Positions 11,080 through 21,104 of a DNA stretch of 60,000 nt are shown one piece after another; the first letter of the stretch is position 1, and each line of letters begins with the position of its first letter. This DNA comes from Tubulanus polymorphus (Eukaryota; Nemertea; Palaeonemertea; Tubulaniformes; Tubulanidae): assembly GCF_964204645.1 (NCBI RefSeq), contig NC_134030.1, positions 11,532,278 through 11,592,277 on the forward strand, written 5' to 3'. The notes under the pieces are model-generated. The model was given only the letters and a program-made list of their open reading frames with translations. It was not told the origin of the DNA and ran no database searches. A program made the position numbers and the translations under genes.

Positions 11080-11990
11080 GACTCACACTTGACATTCGGA
11101 GTAAGCGTTCGCTGTGGGGGAAAGGGATCGTTCGCTGTGTCGCTTGAAGTGTTTATCGAGTTTGACGCGGCTTTAGGCCTACCGGTACTGAGCTTTACTG
11201 TATCAAACAAACACAGTACAATTGTTGCGTTTATTAACGGACTCATTGGATTGAACTTCAAAACAAAATTTACGATATTTAGGTGGGTTGTTAAATTCAA
11301 TAGGCCTACGACCAATCTGTCCGGATGTTAGGCCTACACATATACATAGGCCTACATAGGCTAGTAGCCTCTACTAGGTTAAGCGTTCGCTGTGGGGGAA
11401 AGGAGATCGTTCGCTGTGTCGCTTGAAGTGTTTATCGAGTTTTACGCGACCTTAAGGCTTTAGTATGGTGGCTGATAAGGGCCATGCGTAAAAAAAACAC
11501 GTATATGCAAATGAGGGCGACATTATGACAAAACGACAAAACTAAAATAACGCGACAAAACAATAATTTTGGTTTTGTCGCCCGCGACAAGTCATTATTT
11601 TGGTTTTATCGCCCGCGACAATTCATTAATTTGGTTTTGTCACCCGCGACAAATCAATATTTTGGTTTTGTCGCCCGAGACAATTCAATATTTATGAGAC
11701 AATAACAAAATTTACGATATTTAGGTGGGTTGTTAAATTCAATAGGCCTACGACCAATCTGTCCGGATGTTAGGCCTACACATATACATAGGCCTACATA
11801 GGCTAGTAGCCTCTACTAGGTTAAGCGTTCGCTGTGGGGGAAAGGAGATCGTTCGCTGTGTCGCTTGAAGTGTTTATCGAGTTTTACGCGACCTTAAGGC
11901 TTTAGTATGGTGGCTGATAAGGGCCATGCGTAAAAAAAACACGTATATGCAAATGAGGGCGACATTATGACAAAACGACAAAACTAAAAT
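11080..11990 (+). repeat. 442-bp tandem duplication leading into the minisatellite
   Basis: The block starting aacaaaatttacgatattta at 11262 recurs at 11704 almost unchanged, including agcgttcgctgtgggggaaa and the first minisatellite units. A partial earlier copy of the agcgttcgctgtggggg segment starts at about 11102. Confidence 0.75.
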
Positions 11991-14900
11991 AACGCGACAA
12001 AACAATAATTTTGGTTTTGTCGCCCGCGACAAGTCATTATTTTGGTTTTATCGCCCGCGACAATTCATTAATTTGGTTTTGTCACCCGCGACAATTCAAT
12101 ATTTTGGTTTTTATCGCCCGCGAAAATTCATTATTTTGGTTTTATCGCCCGCGACAATTCATCATTTTGGTTTTATCGCCGCGACAATTCATTATTTTGG
12201 TTTTATCGCCCGCGACAATTCATTAATTTGGTTTTGTCACCCGCGACAAATCAATATTTTGGTTTTGTCGCCCATGACAATTCAATATTTTGGTTTTTAT
12301 CGCCCGCGACAATTCATTATTTTGGTTTTATCGCCCGCGACAATTCATTATTTTGGTTTTATCGCCCGCGACAATTCATTATTTTGGTTTTATCACCCGC
12401 GACAATTCATTATTTTGGTTTTATCGCCCGCGACAATTTTTTTTTGTCGCGGTTTTATCGCCCGCGACAATTCATTATTTTGGTTTTATCGCCCGCGACA
12501 ATTCATTAATTTGGTTTTGTCACCCGCGACAAAACAATAATTTTTGTTTTGTTGCCCGCGACAATTCATTATTTTGGTTTTATCGTCCGCAACAATTCAT
12601 TAGTTTGGTTTTGTCACCCGTGACAATTCAACATTTTGGTTTTTCTGCCGCGACAATTCCTACTTTGGATTTGTCGCCCGCGACGATACAATATTTTGGT
12701 TTTGTCACCCGCGACAAAAAAATAATTTTGGTTTTGTTGCCCGCGACAATTCATTATTTTGGTTTTATCGCCCGCGACAATTCATTTTTTGGATTTGTCG
12801 CCCCGACAATTCAATATTTTGGTTTTATCGCCCGCGACAATTCATTATTTTTGTTTTATCGCCCGCAACAATTCATTAGTTTGGTTTTATCGCCTGCGAC
12901 ACTTCAATATTTTGGTTTTATCGCCTGCGACAATTTGTTATTTTGGTTTTATCGCCCGTGACAATTCATTAGTTTGGTTTTGTCGCCCGCGACAATTCAT
13001 GATTTTGATTTTATCGCCCGCGACAATTCATTTTTTTGGTTTTATCGCCCGCGACAATTTTTTTTGTTGCGGTTTTATCGCACGCGACAATTCATTATTT
13101 TGGTTTTATCGCCCGCAACAATTCATTATTTTGGTTTTATCGCCCGCGACAATTCATTAATTTGGTTTTGTCACCCGCGACAATTCAAGATTTTGGTTTT
13201 TCTGCCGCGACAATTCATTCTTTGGATTTGTCGCCCGCGACAATTCAAAATTTTGGTTTTATCGCCAGCGACAATTCATTATTTTGGTTTTATCGCCCGC
13301 GACAATTCATTATTTTGGTTTTATCGCCCGCGACAATTCATCAATTTGGTTTTGTAACCCACGACAAAACAATCTTTTGGTTTTGTCGCCCACGACAATT
13401 CAATATTCTGGTTTTATCGCCCGCGACAATTCATTATTTTGGTTTTATCGCCTGCGACAATTCATTATTTTGGTTTTGTCGCACGCGACAATAGCGACAA
13501 TTCAAGATTTTGGTTTTATCGCCCGCGACAATTCATTTTTTGGATTTGTCGCCCGCGACAATTCAATATTTTGGTTTTATCGCCAGCGACAATTCATTAT
13601 TTTGGTTTTATCGCCCGCGACAATTCATTATTTTGGTTTTATCGCCCGCGACAATTCATTAATTTGGTTTTGTCACCCACGACAAAACAATATTTTGGTT
13701 TTGTCGCCCACGACAATTCAATATTCTGGTTTTATCGCCCGCGACAATTCATTATTTTGGTTTTATCGCCTGCGACAATTCATTATTTTGGTTTTGTCGC
13801 ACGCGACAATAGCGACAATTCAAGATTTTGGTTTTATCGCCCGCGACAATTCATTTTTTGGATTTGTCGCCAACGACAATTCAATATCTTGGTTTTATCG
13901 CCCGCGACAATTCATTATTTTGGTTTTATCGCCCGCGACAATTTTTTTTTCTTTTTGTCGCGGTTTTATCGCCTGCGACACTTCAATATTTTGGTTTTAT
14001 CGCCTGCGACAATTCATTAGTTTGGTTTTGTCGCCCACGATAATTGAATATTTTGGTTTTGTCGCCCGCGACAATTCATGATTTTGGTTTTATCGCCCGC
14101 GACAATTCATTTTTTTGGTTTTATCGCCTACGACAATTTATTATTTTGGTTTTATCGCCCGCGACAATTCATTATTTTGGTTTTGTCGCACGCGACAATA
14201 GCGACAATTCAAGATTTTGGTTTTATCACCCGCGACAATTCATTTTTTGGATTTGTCGCCCACGATAATTGAATATTTTGGTTTTGTCGCCCGCGACAAT
14301 TCATGATTTTGGTTTTATCGCCCGCGACAATTCATTTTTTTGGTTTTATCGCCTACGACAATTTATTATTTTGGTTTTATCGCCCGCGACAATTCATTAT
14401 TTTGGTTTTGTCGCACGCGACAATAGCGACAATTCAAGATTTTGGTTTTATCACCCGCGACAATTCATTTTTTGGATTTGTCACCCATGACAATTCAATA
14501 TTTTGGTTTTATCGCCCGCGACAATTCATTATTTTGGTTTTATCGCCCGCGACAATTCATTTTTTTGGTTTTATCGCCTACGACAATTTATTATTTTGGT
14601 TTTATCGCCCGCGACAATTCATTATTTTGGTTTTGTCGCACGCGACAATAGCGACAATTCAAGATTTTGGTTTTATCACCCGCGACAATTCATTTTTTGG
14701 ATTTGTCACCCACGACAATTCAATATTTTGGTTTTATCGCCCGCGAAAATTCATTATTTTGGTTTTATCGCCCGCGACAATTCATTTTTTGGTTTTATCG
14801 CCTACGACAATTTATTATTTTGGTTTTATCGCCAACAACAATTCATTAGTTTGGTTTTGTTGCCCGCGACAATTGAATATTTTGGTTTTGTCGCCGCGAC

Positions 14901-15050
14901 AATTCATTTTTTTGGTTTTGTCGCCCGCGAAAATTCAATATTTTGGTTTTATCGACAGCGACAATTGATTATTTTGGTTTTATCGCCCGCGACAATTGAT
15001 TATTTTGATTTTATCGCCCGCGACAATTAATTTTTTTGGTTTTTTGTCGC
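11570..15050 (+). repeat. 31-bp minisatellite, about 100 copies
   Basis: The consensus unit is gcccgcgacaattcattatt followed by ttggttttatc, 31 bp in total. It is repeated with point variants from about 11570 to 15050, interrupted by the 442-bp duplication boundary. Variant units include a short cgcgacaatagcgacaattc form and poly-T expansions. Higher-order repeats of several hundred bases are visible between about 13400 and 14720. Because 31 is not a multiple of 3, the array is open in several frames and gives long but meaningless peptides (LSPATIHYFGF...). I call no protein here. Confidence 0.9.
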
Positions 15051-15142
15051 CCATATTATTAGCTTTTGAATAATTAGGCCAATTAATAACGTAATAAAGA
15101 CTTATGCTTTCGCCTATTTTGAAGTCGATTAATCTGATATAG

Positions 15143-15558
15143 TACGGAAGCGATAAAGGGCCTCGAGTTGTCGCGTTCAAACTCGACAAGTCGCCATATT
15201 TATGTCGATATATCGCGATATATCGCGTCAAGTCCACATGAATATGTCTACATATCGTGACGTTTTCACGACAAATTTCGCTTATTTGCTCATTTTCCAC
15301 GGGACAAGCCGTCATTTGAAGACATGTCTAAATGTAAGATGAGGACGCCAGTAATATGACGACTGAGTTTCAAGTCGTCATGAATATGTCGACTTGTCGC
15401 GAGGAAAATGGTTGAGAAAACGAAATATGTCGTCAAAACGTCACGATATATCGACATATTCATGTCGACTTGACGCGATATATCGGGGTATGTCGACAAT
15501 AATATGGCGACTTGTCGAGTTGGAACGCATCATCTCGAGGCCCCTTATCGCTTCCGTA
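15143..15558. mobile_element. Inverted-repeat element (MITE-like), copy 1
   Basis: Termini are tacggaagcgataaagggcc and its complement, with arms of about 190 bp made of gtcgacat and cgatatatcgcg words. It is flanked by the direct repeat GATATAG (15136-15142 and 15559-15565). It encodes nothing. The superfamily cannot be assigned from the termini. Confidence 0.8.
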
Positions 15559-15653
15559 GATATAGTGTCGAATATTAAGGTCATTTTGGCAGATTCTTTT
15601 CTTTTTAAAGTGATATTAAAGCGATCATTCAAGTGATCCTACTTAATGAAAGA

Positions 15654-15765
15654 TCTACGGAAGCGATTAAGGGCCTCGAGTTGTTGCGTTCCAACTCGAT
15701 AAGTCGCCATATTTATGTCGATATATCGCATCAATTCGACATGAATATGTCGACATATCGTGACG
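15654..15765. mobile_element. Inverted-repeat element, left-arm fragment (copy 2)
   Basis: It begins tctacggaagcgattaaggg and follows the left arm of copy 1 as far as catatcgtgacg, then changes to unrelated sequence. It is truncated. Confidence 0.65.
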
Positions 15766-15924
15766 TGAAGGCGCTCTTGCGACTGGCAGAAACTAGTCGC
15801 ACACAATCGTATTGCAAGCGACTTGCATCGAAACTTGCGATGCAACGCGAGGATCGCATCGTGTCACAAGAACAACCTACGTCTGGCTTTAAGTTACTGC
15901 GGAGCACCAGAAATATCTTTTTTT

Positions 15925-16100
15925 TTCGTTCAAAAGACCTTTCGCTTGAAAATTCTTTCATCGGAACAAAATTTATTTCGTTCGAACCAATAATATTCTA
16001 TACAATTGAACCAATTTGAAAAAAATCCTTAGAACAAAGTTGAACAAACTTTTTTTTGTCCAAACGAAAGGTTTTTCGTTCGAACAATCATTCAATTGAA
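15925..16100. repeat. Dispersed tcgttcgaac/gttcgaacga repeats, block 1
   Basis: This AT-rich DNA carries recurring palindromic words (ttcgttcgaacaa, caattgaac). Related blocks lie at about 16520-16735 and 17640-17775 on either side of the octamer array, suggesting one older repeat later split by insertions. Confidence 0.45.
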
Positions 16101-16108
16101 CAGAATCG

Positions 16109-16514
16109 TACGGAAGCGATAAGGGGCCTCGAGATGTTGCGTTCCAACTCGACAAGTCGCCATATTTATGTCGATATATCGCGTCAAGTCGCCATGAATA
16201 TATCGACATATCGTGACGTTTTCACGACAAATTTCGCTTTTTCGCCCATTTTCCACGGGACAAGCCGTCATTTGAAGACACGTCTAAATGTAAGATGAGG
16301 ACACCAGTGAAATGACGACTGAGTTTCAAGTCGTCGTGAATATGTCGACTTGTCGCGAGGAAAGTGGTCGAGAGAACGAAAACTGTCGTCAAAACGTCAC
16401 GATATAACGACATTTTCATGTCGACTTGACGCGATATATCGCGGTATGTCGACATAAATATGACGACTTGTCGAGTTGGAACGCGACATCTCGAGGCCCC
16501 TTATCGCTTCCGTA
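16109..16514. mobile_element. Inverted-repeat element (MITE-like), copy 3
   Basis: It has the same termini and internal structure as the copy at 15143-15558, at nearly full length. It is flanked by GAATCG direct repeats (16103-16108 and 16515-16520), extendable by one or two bases. Confidence 0.8.
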
Positions 16515-16857
16515 GAATCGTTTTAATTTGAACAGAATTTTCTTGTCAGAACATTAAGTTTTTCGTTCGAACAAGTATATTGAAAAAAGTTTTTTCTCCG
16601 AACCGAAAGTATTAAGTATTTCGTTCAATCGAACAGAATTGTTTTCATTCAAACATTCGTTCGAAAAAAATTGTTTTCGCTCAACCAAATTTTTTTTCAT
16701 TTCAACAATAACATAGCTTTTTATTCGAACACATGGCTCAAGTCCATTATAGCATTAAATAGTTCCAGCAGAGACTTATCACATTGAACTGGTATTTGGA
16801 ATTAATCCGCCAATATTGGTCTGATTGAATCTTACGACATTACGCCATAGGGACGTG

Positions 16858-17552
16858 CGAACATACCGACATACCGACAAACCGACGAACCGACAAACCG
16901 ACGAACCGACATACCGACGAACCAACATACCGACAAACCGACGAACCGACAAAAAGACAAATCCGTGCGTGGATTACCCTTATATAAAGTGGCTGGGATC
17001 GAGGGGCTGCGTGGTTGCGTGGATTACCCTGGTTATATAATGTGGCTGGGATCGAGGGGCTGCGTGGTTGCGTGGATTACCCTTATATAATGTGGCTGGG
17101 ATCGAGGGGCTGGGTATATGCGTGGATTACCCGCCGATTTCCCTCATATAAAGTGGCTAGGATCGAGGGGCTGCGTGGTTGCGTGGATTACCCTTATATA
17201 ATGTGGCTGGGATCGAGGGGCTGGGTGGTGCGTGGATTACCCTTATATAATGTGGCTGGGATCGAGGGGCTGGGTGGTGCGTGGATTACCCTAATATAAA
17301 GTGGCTGGGATCGAGGGGCTGTGTGGTGCGTGGATTACCCTTTTATAAAGTGGTTGGGATCGAGGGGCTGTGTGGTTGAGTGGATTACCCTTATATAATG
17401 TGGCTAGGATCGACGGACAGGGTTTTTCCGTGGATTACCCGTGGCTGGATCGAGGGCATACGAGTTTGTCGGTTTAACGGTATGTCGGTTCGTCGGTTTG
17501 TCGGTTCGTCGGGTTGTCGGTATGTCGGTTTGTCGGTATGTCGGTTTGTCTT
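16858..17552. repeat. ~50-bp minisatellite bracketed by inverted octamer arrays
   Basis: The left arm (16858-16960) is a run of ~8-bp units accgacat, accgacaa and accgacga. The right arm (about 17464-17552) is the complementary run (tgtcggtt, cgtcggtt). Between them lie about nine units of a 50-53-bp repeat containing gtggctgggatcgaggggct and gtggattacccttatataa. The whole reads as a foldback structure with repetitive termini. Confidence 0.75.
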
Positions 17553-17779
17553 GAAAAATACGCAGCCGAATTACTCCTTTTCTAAAAATGTATCCTTGAG
17601 CGGGAACTATTCCACGCTATACTGGACTTGAACCGAACACATTTTTTGTCAGAATGAAGAAAATTTTTGGTTCAAGCAAAAAGCGTATTGTTCGATCAAA
17701 CAGAATTATTTTCATTCGAACAAGATTTTCTTGTTGGAACATTAAGTTTTTCGGTCGAACAACGTGTTAAGGTCGATTT

Positions 17780-18060
17780 GGAAATTTACTCGGTCTGGTA
17801 TATGTTGGATTACTGTGTATGCCATTTGTCAGGACAATAAACAGAAGACAACTTAAGATACTACCTTGCGTGACTCCACTAGTTTGACCGACTTATTCCA
17901 AGATGAGGCGTTCCGTTGATTTCAGCTACAAGTTTTCGTTCAGAGATAAGTGCTGAGCCATTTGGGCGACCTATCATTGATACTGTTTCCTAATAGCCTG
18001 TTTAGTAATGGCTGATGTTGTTCCTTATCAAATGCTTCGTCAAAATCCACCGTTGATCAG
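17780..18060 (-). pseudogene. Decayed non-LTR-type reverse transcriptase fragment
   Basis: On the minus strand the peptide starts VDFDEAFDKEQHQPLLNRLL and continues into SPKWLSTYL, then stops. The pattern F-x-KAFD near the start, then KWLSTYLS, resembles the palm region of non-LTR retrotransposon reverse transcriptases. Several stops and shifts follow. It lies inside the nested insertion and ends near the return of Polinton sequence. Confidence 0.5.
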
Positions 18061-18249
18061 GATTCTAAGACTGTGCAGAAAACCCGTTATTGCTGCTTTG
18101 CAGCTATATTCATAATTATTATTTGTTGTAACATTATTTAAAGCACCATCATCTGGAGTTAATTTTGTTTCTGTTATTCCTAAATCATCTAAAGTTTTTT
18201 CAATTGGAACATCACCATTTTTAGATTTTATTTTCTTTTCACCTCCCAT
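18050..18249 (-). pseudogene. Polinton gene truncated by the nested insertion
   Basis: It starts MGGEKKIKSKNGDVPIEKTL, preceded by an AT-rich TTATATAAATG start. It stays open for about 50 residues (to NNNYEYSCKAAI) before running into unrelated sequence at about 18060-18100. The exact join cannot be placed. Its position next to the packaging ATPase is where other Polintons often carry accessory or protease genes, but the remaining stub shows no catalytic motif. The VPIEK-x-L words resemble a segment of the 471-residue protein at 22421-23836 (KVPIEKLLPNGLIDATD); this is weak. Confidence 0.5.
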
Positions 18250-18274
18250 TTATATAACAAATAAATTAGTTGTG

Positions 18275-18540
18275 TTGTTGCAACTAGAATTCAACTAGAA
18301 TGTAACTAGAATTCAACTAGATTAACAAGCTATTTGAAATATTGTTGTTTTTATTTATTTCTTGTTAAATCTAGTTGATTTCTGTTCCAACTACCAATAA
18401 CTAGAATTCAACTAGAATGTAACTAAAAATATACTAGATTAACAAGCTAGTTAAAATATTGTTGAATTTTATTTGATTTTTGTTTCAAATACCAATAACT
18501 AGAATTCAACTAGAATGTAACTAAATATGTAATAGATTAA
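18275..18540 (-). repeat. ~100-bp AT-rich tandem repeats (aactagaattcaactagaat)
   Basis: aactagaattcaactagaatgtaact recurs at about 18286, 18396 and 18496, followed each time by tagattaacaa. A further partial unit lies at about 19298. The repeats lie downstream of the ATPase copies, between genes. Confidence 0.7.
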
Positions 18541-18554
18541 CAAACCTGTTGAAT

Positions 18555-19164
18555 TTAAATAAATTCATATTTAAATGGGTGTTGTAATCTAAATAGTAAT
18601 TTTGATCTTTTATTATTTTTCAATTTATCCATATATTCATTATGTAAATCATGTGGAATAATATCATTTTCCTCAAGTGCATTTTTCATCGATTTTCTAT
18701 CTTTATTGTAGAATAATACTAAAAATCTAATGTTTTCTCTAAAATCTTTAACAATTGAATTATATTTTTGATTTAAAACCCAAGTTGTTATCCCAAAATG
18801 TCTGCCAGAAAAAGCTAAATAGCATAACTCACTTTCTCTAACTTTTGAATCATGTAAATTTGCGCAATCATCTATGATAAATAATGTATTTGATCCTTTA
18901 TAAATATCAATTGCTATTTTTATACAATTATCTAAATTTTCTTTTACTGTTTTAGGATCTAATATAATAAATTTATTATTTCTAGTAATATTTCTATCAT
19001 AAGTTTGATAAAATTCATATGTTGAACAAAATAATACTATATTATCAAAATAGATTTTTATAAACAGTTTCTAATAGATTTAATATAAAATTAGTTTTTC
19101 CACAATTTGTTACGCCAGAAATTAACATATTATGAGGCTCAAATATAAATAATTCCTTATTCAT
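18555..19164 (-). pseudogene. Duplicated packaging ATPase copy, frameshifted
   Basis: This is nearly identical to 19356-19958 at an offset of 801 bases. The ATG at 19164 has the same upstream block as the intact gene. The copy differs by a 6-base in-frame insertion (two extra codons near residue 46), a few substitutions, and one extra A in the run at about 19053 that breaks the frame early. The duplicated segment also carries the tail of the integrase chromodomain (to about 19284). It is therefore a tandem duplication, not an assembly of two genes. Confidence 0.85.
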
Positions 19165-19355
19165 TTATATATTTTTAATTTTACTTGATAATATCCATTC
19201 ATTGAATTTATCTGGCCATCCAACCCATTTTACTAAAGAATATTTTTTTCTTTTAATAGTTTTTGTTTTTATAATTTTTCAATTTTATATTCTTGTTAAC
19301 TAGAATTCAACTAAAATGTATCTGAATATGTAATAGATTAACAAACCTGTTGAAT

Positions 19356-19958
19356 TTAAATAAATTCATATTTAAATGGGTGTTGTAATCTGAATAGTAA
19401 TTTTGATCTTTTATTATTTTTCAATTTATCCATATATTCATTATGTAAATCATGTGGAATAATATCATTTTCCTCAAGTGCATTTTTTATCGATTTTCTA
19501 TCTTTATTGTAGAATAATACTAAAAATCTAATGTTTTCTCTAAAATCTTTAACGATTGAATTATATTTTTGATTTAAAACCCAAGTTGTTATCCCAAAAT
19601 GTCTGCCAGAAAAAGCTAAATAGCATAACTCACTTTCTCTAACTTTTGAATCATGTAAATTTGCGCAATCATCTATGATAAATAATGTATTTGATCCTTT
19701 ATAAATATCAATTGCTATTTTTATACAATTATCTAAATTTTCTTTTACTGTTTTAGGATCTAATATAATAAATTTATTATTTCTAGTAATATTTCTATCA
19801 TAAGTTTGATAAAATTCTGAACAAGATAATACTATATTATCAAAATAGTTTTTATAAACAGTTTCTAATAGATTTAATATAAAATAAGTTTTTCCACAAT
19901 TTGTTACGCCAGAAATTAACATATTATGAGGCTCAAATATAAATAATTCCTTATTCAT
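19356..19958 (-). CDS. A32/FtsK-HerA-type genome packaging ATPase
   Basis: This protein powers DNA translocation into capsids in Polintons, adintoviruses and nucleocytoplasmic large DNA viruses. The 200-residue frame is intact. It has a Walker A loop GVTNCGKT at residues 17-24 and a Walker B strand TLFIIDDCA at about 90-98. The downstream motif has conserved FSGRHFGITTW and an NQ sensor (LNQKYNS) at about 129-134. The length fits the short Polinton form. The start is preceded by TTAAAAATATATAA. It follows the integrase on the same strand with almost no gap. A second, broken copy lies just downstream (18555-19164). It is one of the best-preserved genes here, so its decay is recent or it has been under constraint longer. 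Confidence 0.9.
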   Translation of the reverse strand: MNKELFIFEPHNMLISGVTNCGKTYFILNLLETVYKNYFDNIVLSCSEFYQTYDRNITRNNKFIILDPKTVKENLDNCIKIAIDIYKGSNTLFIIDDCANLHDSKVRESELCYLAFSGRHFGITTWVLNQKYNSIVKDFRENIRFLVLFYNKDRKSIKNALEENDIIPHDLHNEYMDKLKNNKRSKLLFRLQHPFKYEFI

Positions 19959-19976
19959 TTATATATTTTTAATTTT
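19959..19976 (-). promoter_or_regulatory. AT-rich start block of the packaging ATPase
   Basis: AAATTAAAAATATATAA abuts the ATG. It is a variant of the T-rich...TATAAATG block shared by the element's genes. Confidence 0.45.
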
Positions 19977-21084
19977 ACTTGATAATATCCATTCATTGAA
20001 TTTATCTGGCCATCCAACCCATTTTACTAAAGAATATTTTTTTCTTTTAATAGTTTTTGTTTTTAATGCTTTTTCAATTTTATATTCTTGTTCTAGATTT
20101 TCAGTAGTTAAACTCAATTCTTCTTCGTAAAAGTAGCCATCAACTTCTTCACTATCTAAATCTTCTAATTTATAGACATATGGTTTTGTTGTTATTACCT
20201 TTTTTATTCTATATATTTCTCTAGTAAAATTTCGATCGTATCCCTTGTCAAATATCTTTTTATACTTAGAAATTCTAACATTTTGACCAACTTTAAATTT
20301 AGGTTCACCAAAATCATCTACAAGAAATGCTCCATATAAATTATTCCAAACAATTTCAGCATTTTCAGGTTTTCTAGCATCAATAGGTTTCATTCCAATA
20401 GAAGAATGATAAGAATTATTATATCCTTCTATCAATTTTGGTAAAACATCAATCTATTTAAAAGTATTATTTGCTGTAAAATATTTCCACATTCTTGTTC
20501 TTAATGTTCTGTTAAATCGTTCCAACAACTGCCGCTTTTTTATCCGATTTTGTTGAAAAATATTTAATATTATGATTATCTAAGAGTTCATGAACAAGTG
20601 AATTATTAAACTCTTTTCCATCATCAAATTGTATTTTTTCTGGTTTTAGTTTATCATCCGAAAGAAATTTTCTTAAAACATTTGATGTTTGTGCAGCATC
20701 TTTTCTATAAAGTGGGAAACTCCATACATAACGACTAAAAATATCAATTATATTCAATATCCACCAATAATCATCATTATCTTTCTTAACATTTTTCATA
20801 TCAATTAAATCTCCTTGCCACTGTTGATCTACATAACTTACCATAGTTTTACGAGTTTTATATTTTCTAACAATTTTTTTATGTGTTGTGCATGTTGGTT
20901 GTTCTAACATAAATTCATTTATATCTTTATATTTAACTAAATTTTGTGGGATTATCTTATCTAATTTATCTTGTTTTACTTGACGCCATATATTTTTAGT
21001 AGAAGAATAAGCAACCGAACTCTCAGGGTTGTAATATAAATTTCTTAAATATTGTTCTTTAGTATTAGTTTTTTTACCACCCAT
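19959..21084 (-). pseudogene. Retroviral-type integrase with C-terminal chromodomain
   Basis: It inserts the element and generates the 6-bp duplication. The N-terminal piece (21084-20512, 190 residues) carries the first two acidic residues of the DDE core, in QGDLIDMKN (about residue 91) and QFDDGKEFNN. The third residue (Glu of the AVVE-RFNR region) lies past a one-base insertion near 20518 that ends the frame. The second piece resumes after a TAG at 20454-20456, which replaces a probable Trp. It contains YNNSYHSSIGMKP, the usual end of the core, then a KVGQNVRISK segment and a chromodomain (YSLVKWVGWPDKFNEW). The family is unambiguous. The gene has two lesions: one frameshift and one stop. 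Confidence 0.88.
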
Positions 21085-21104
21085 TTATATATCCTTAATT
21101 TTAA
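21085..21104 (-). promoter_or_regulatory. Start block of the integrase overlapping the capsid stop
   Basis: AAATTAAGGATATATAAATG: the TAA that would end the capsid frame directly abuts the integrase ATG. Confidence 0.4.

Larger units (their letters stand above)
10260..18060. other. Nested, non-Polinton insertion rich in satellites and small elements
   Basis: Base composition and content change abruptly at about 10260, from AT-rich coding to CpG-containing repeats, and back at about 18060-18100. The segment interrupts the 5' end of the gene at 9721-10245 and the 3' end of the gene at 18050-18249. It holds ~253-bp repeats, a 442-bp duplication, a 31-bp minisatellite, inverted-repeat elements with target duplications, an octamer/50-bp array and a decayed reverse transcriptase. 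No clear single-element ends or target duplication were found, so it may be several insertions, with some Polinton sequence lost. Confidence 0.7.
18541..20090 (-). repeat. 801-bp tandem segmental duplication (ATPase plus integrase tail)
   Basis: Sequence 18541-19284 matches 19342-20085. The left unit stops at attcttgtt, where the right unit runs on into intact integrase. The breakpoint is joined to an aactagaattcaac repeat, which may have mediated the duplication. Confidence 0.85.

Noticed and set aside
12011-15030. Many overlapping long reading frames with repeating LSPATIHYFGFIARDNS-type peptide
   Set aside because: They are a by-product of a 31-bp tandem repeat that lacks stops in several frames at once. 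There is no start context and no known repeat-protein signature.
11570-15050. CRISPR array
   Set aside because: Units are contiguous near-identical 31-mers with no unique spacers, and the context is eukaryotic.
18050-18249. Polinton maturation protease
   Set aside because: The remaining stub has no His-Glu-Cys pattern. No other frame in the element shows an adenain-like core.
18541-20090. Ciliate-type genetic code to explain in-frame TAA/TAG
   Set aside because: Intact neighbouring genes end at TAA or TAG directly before the next promoter block, so these codons are stops in this element.
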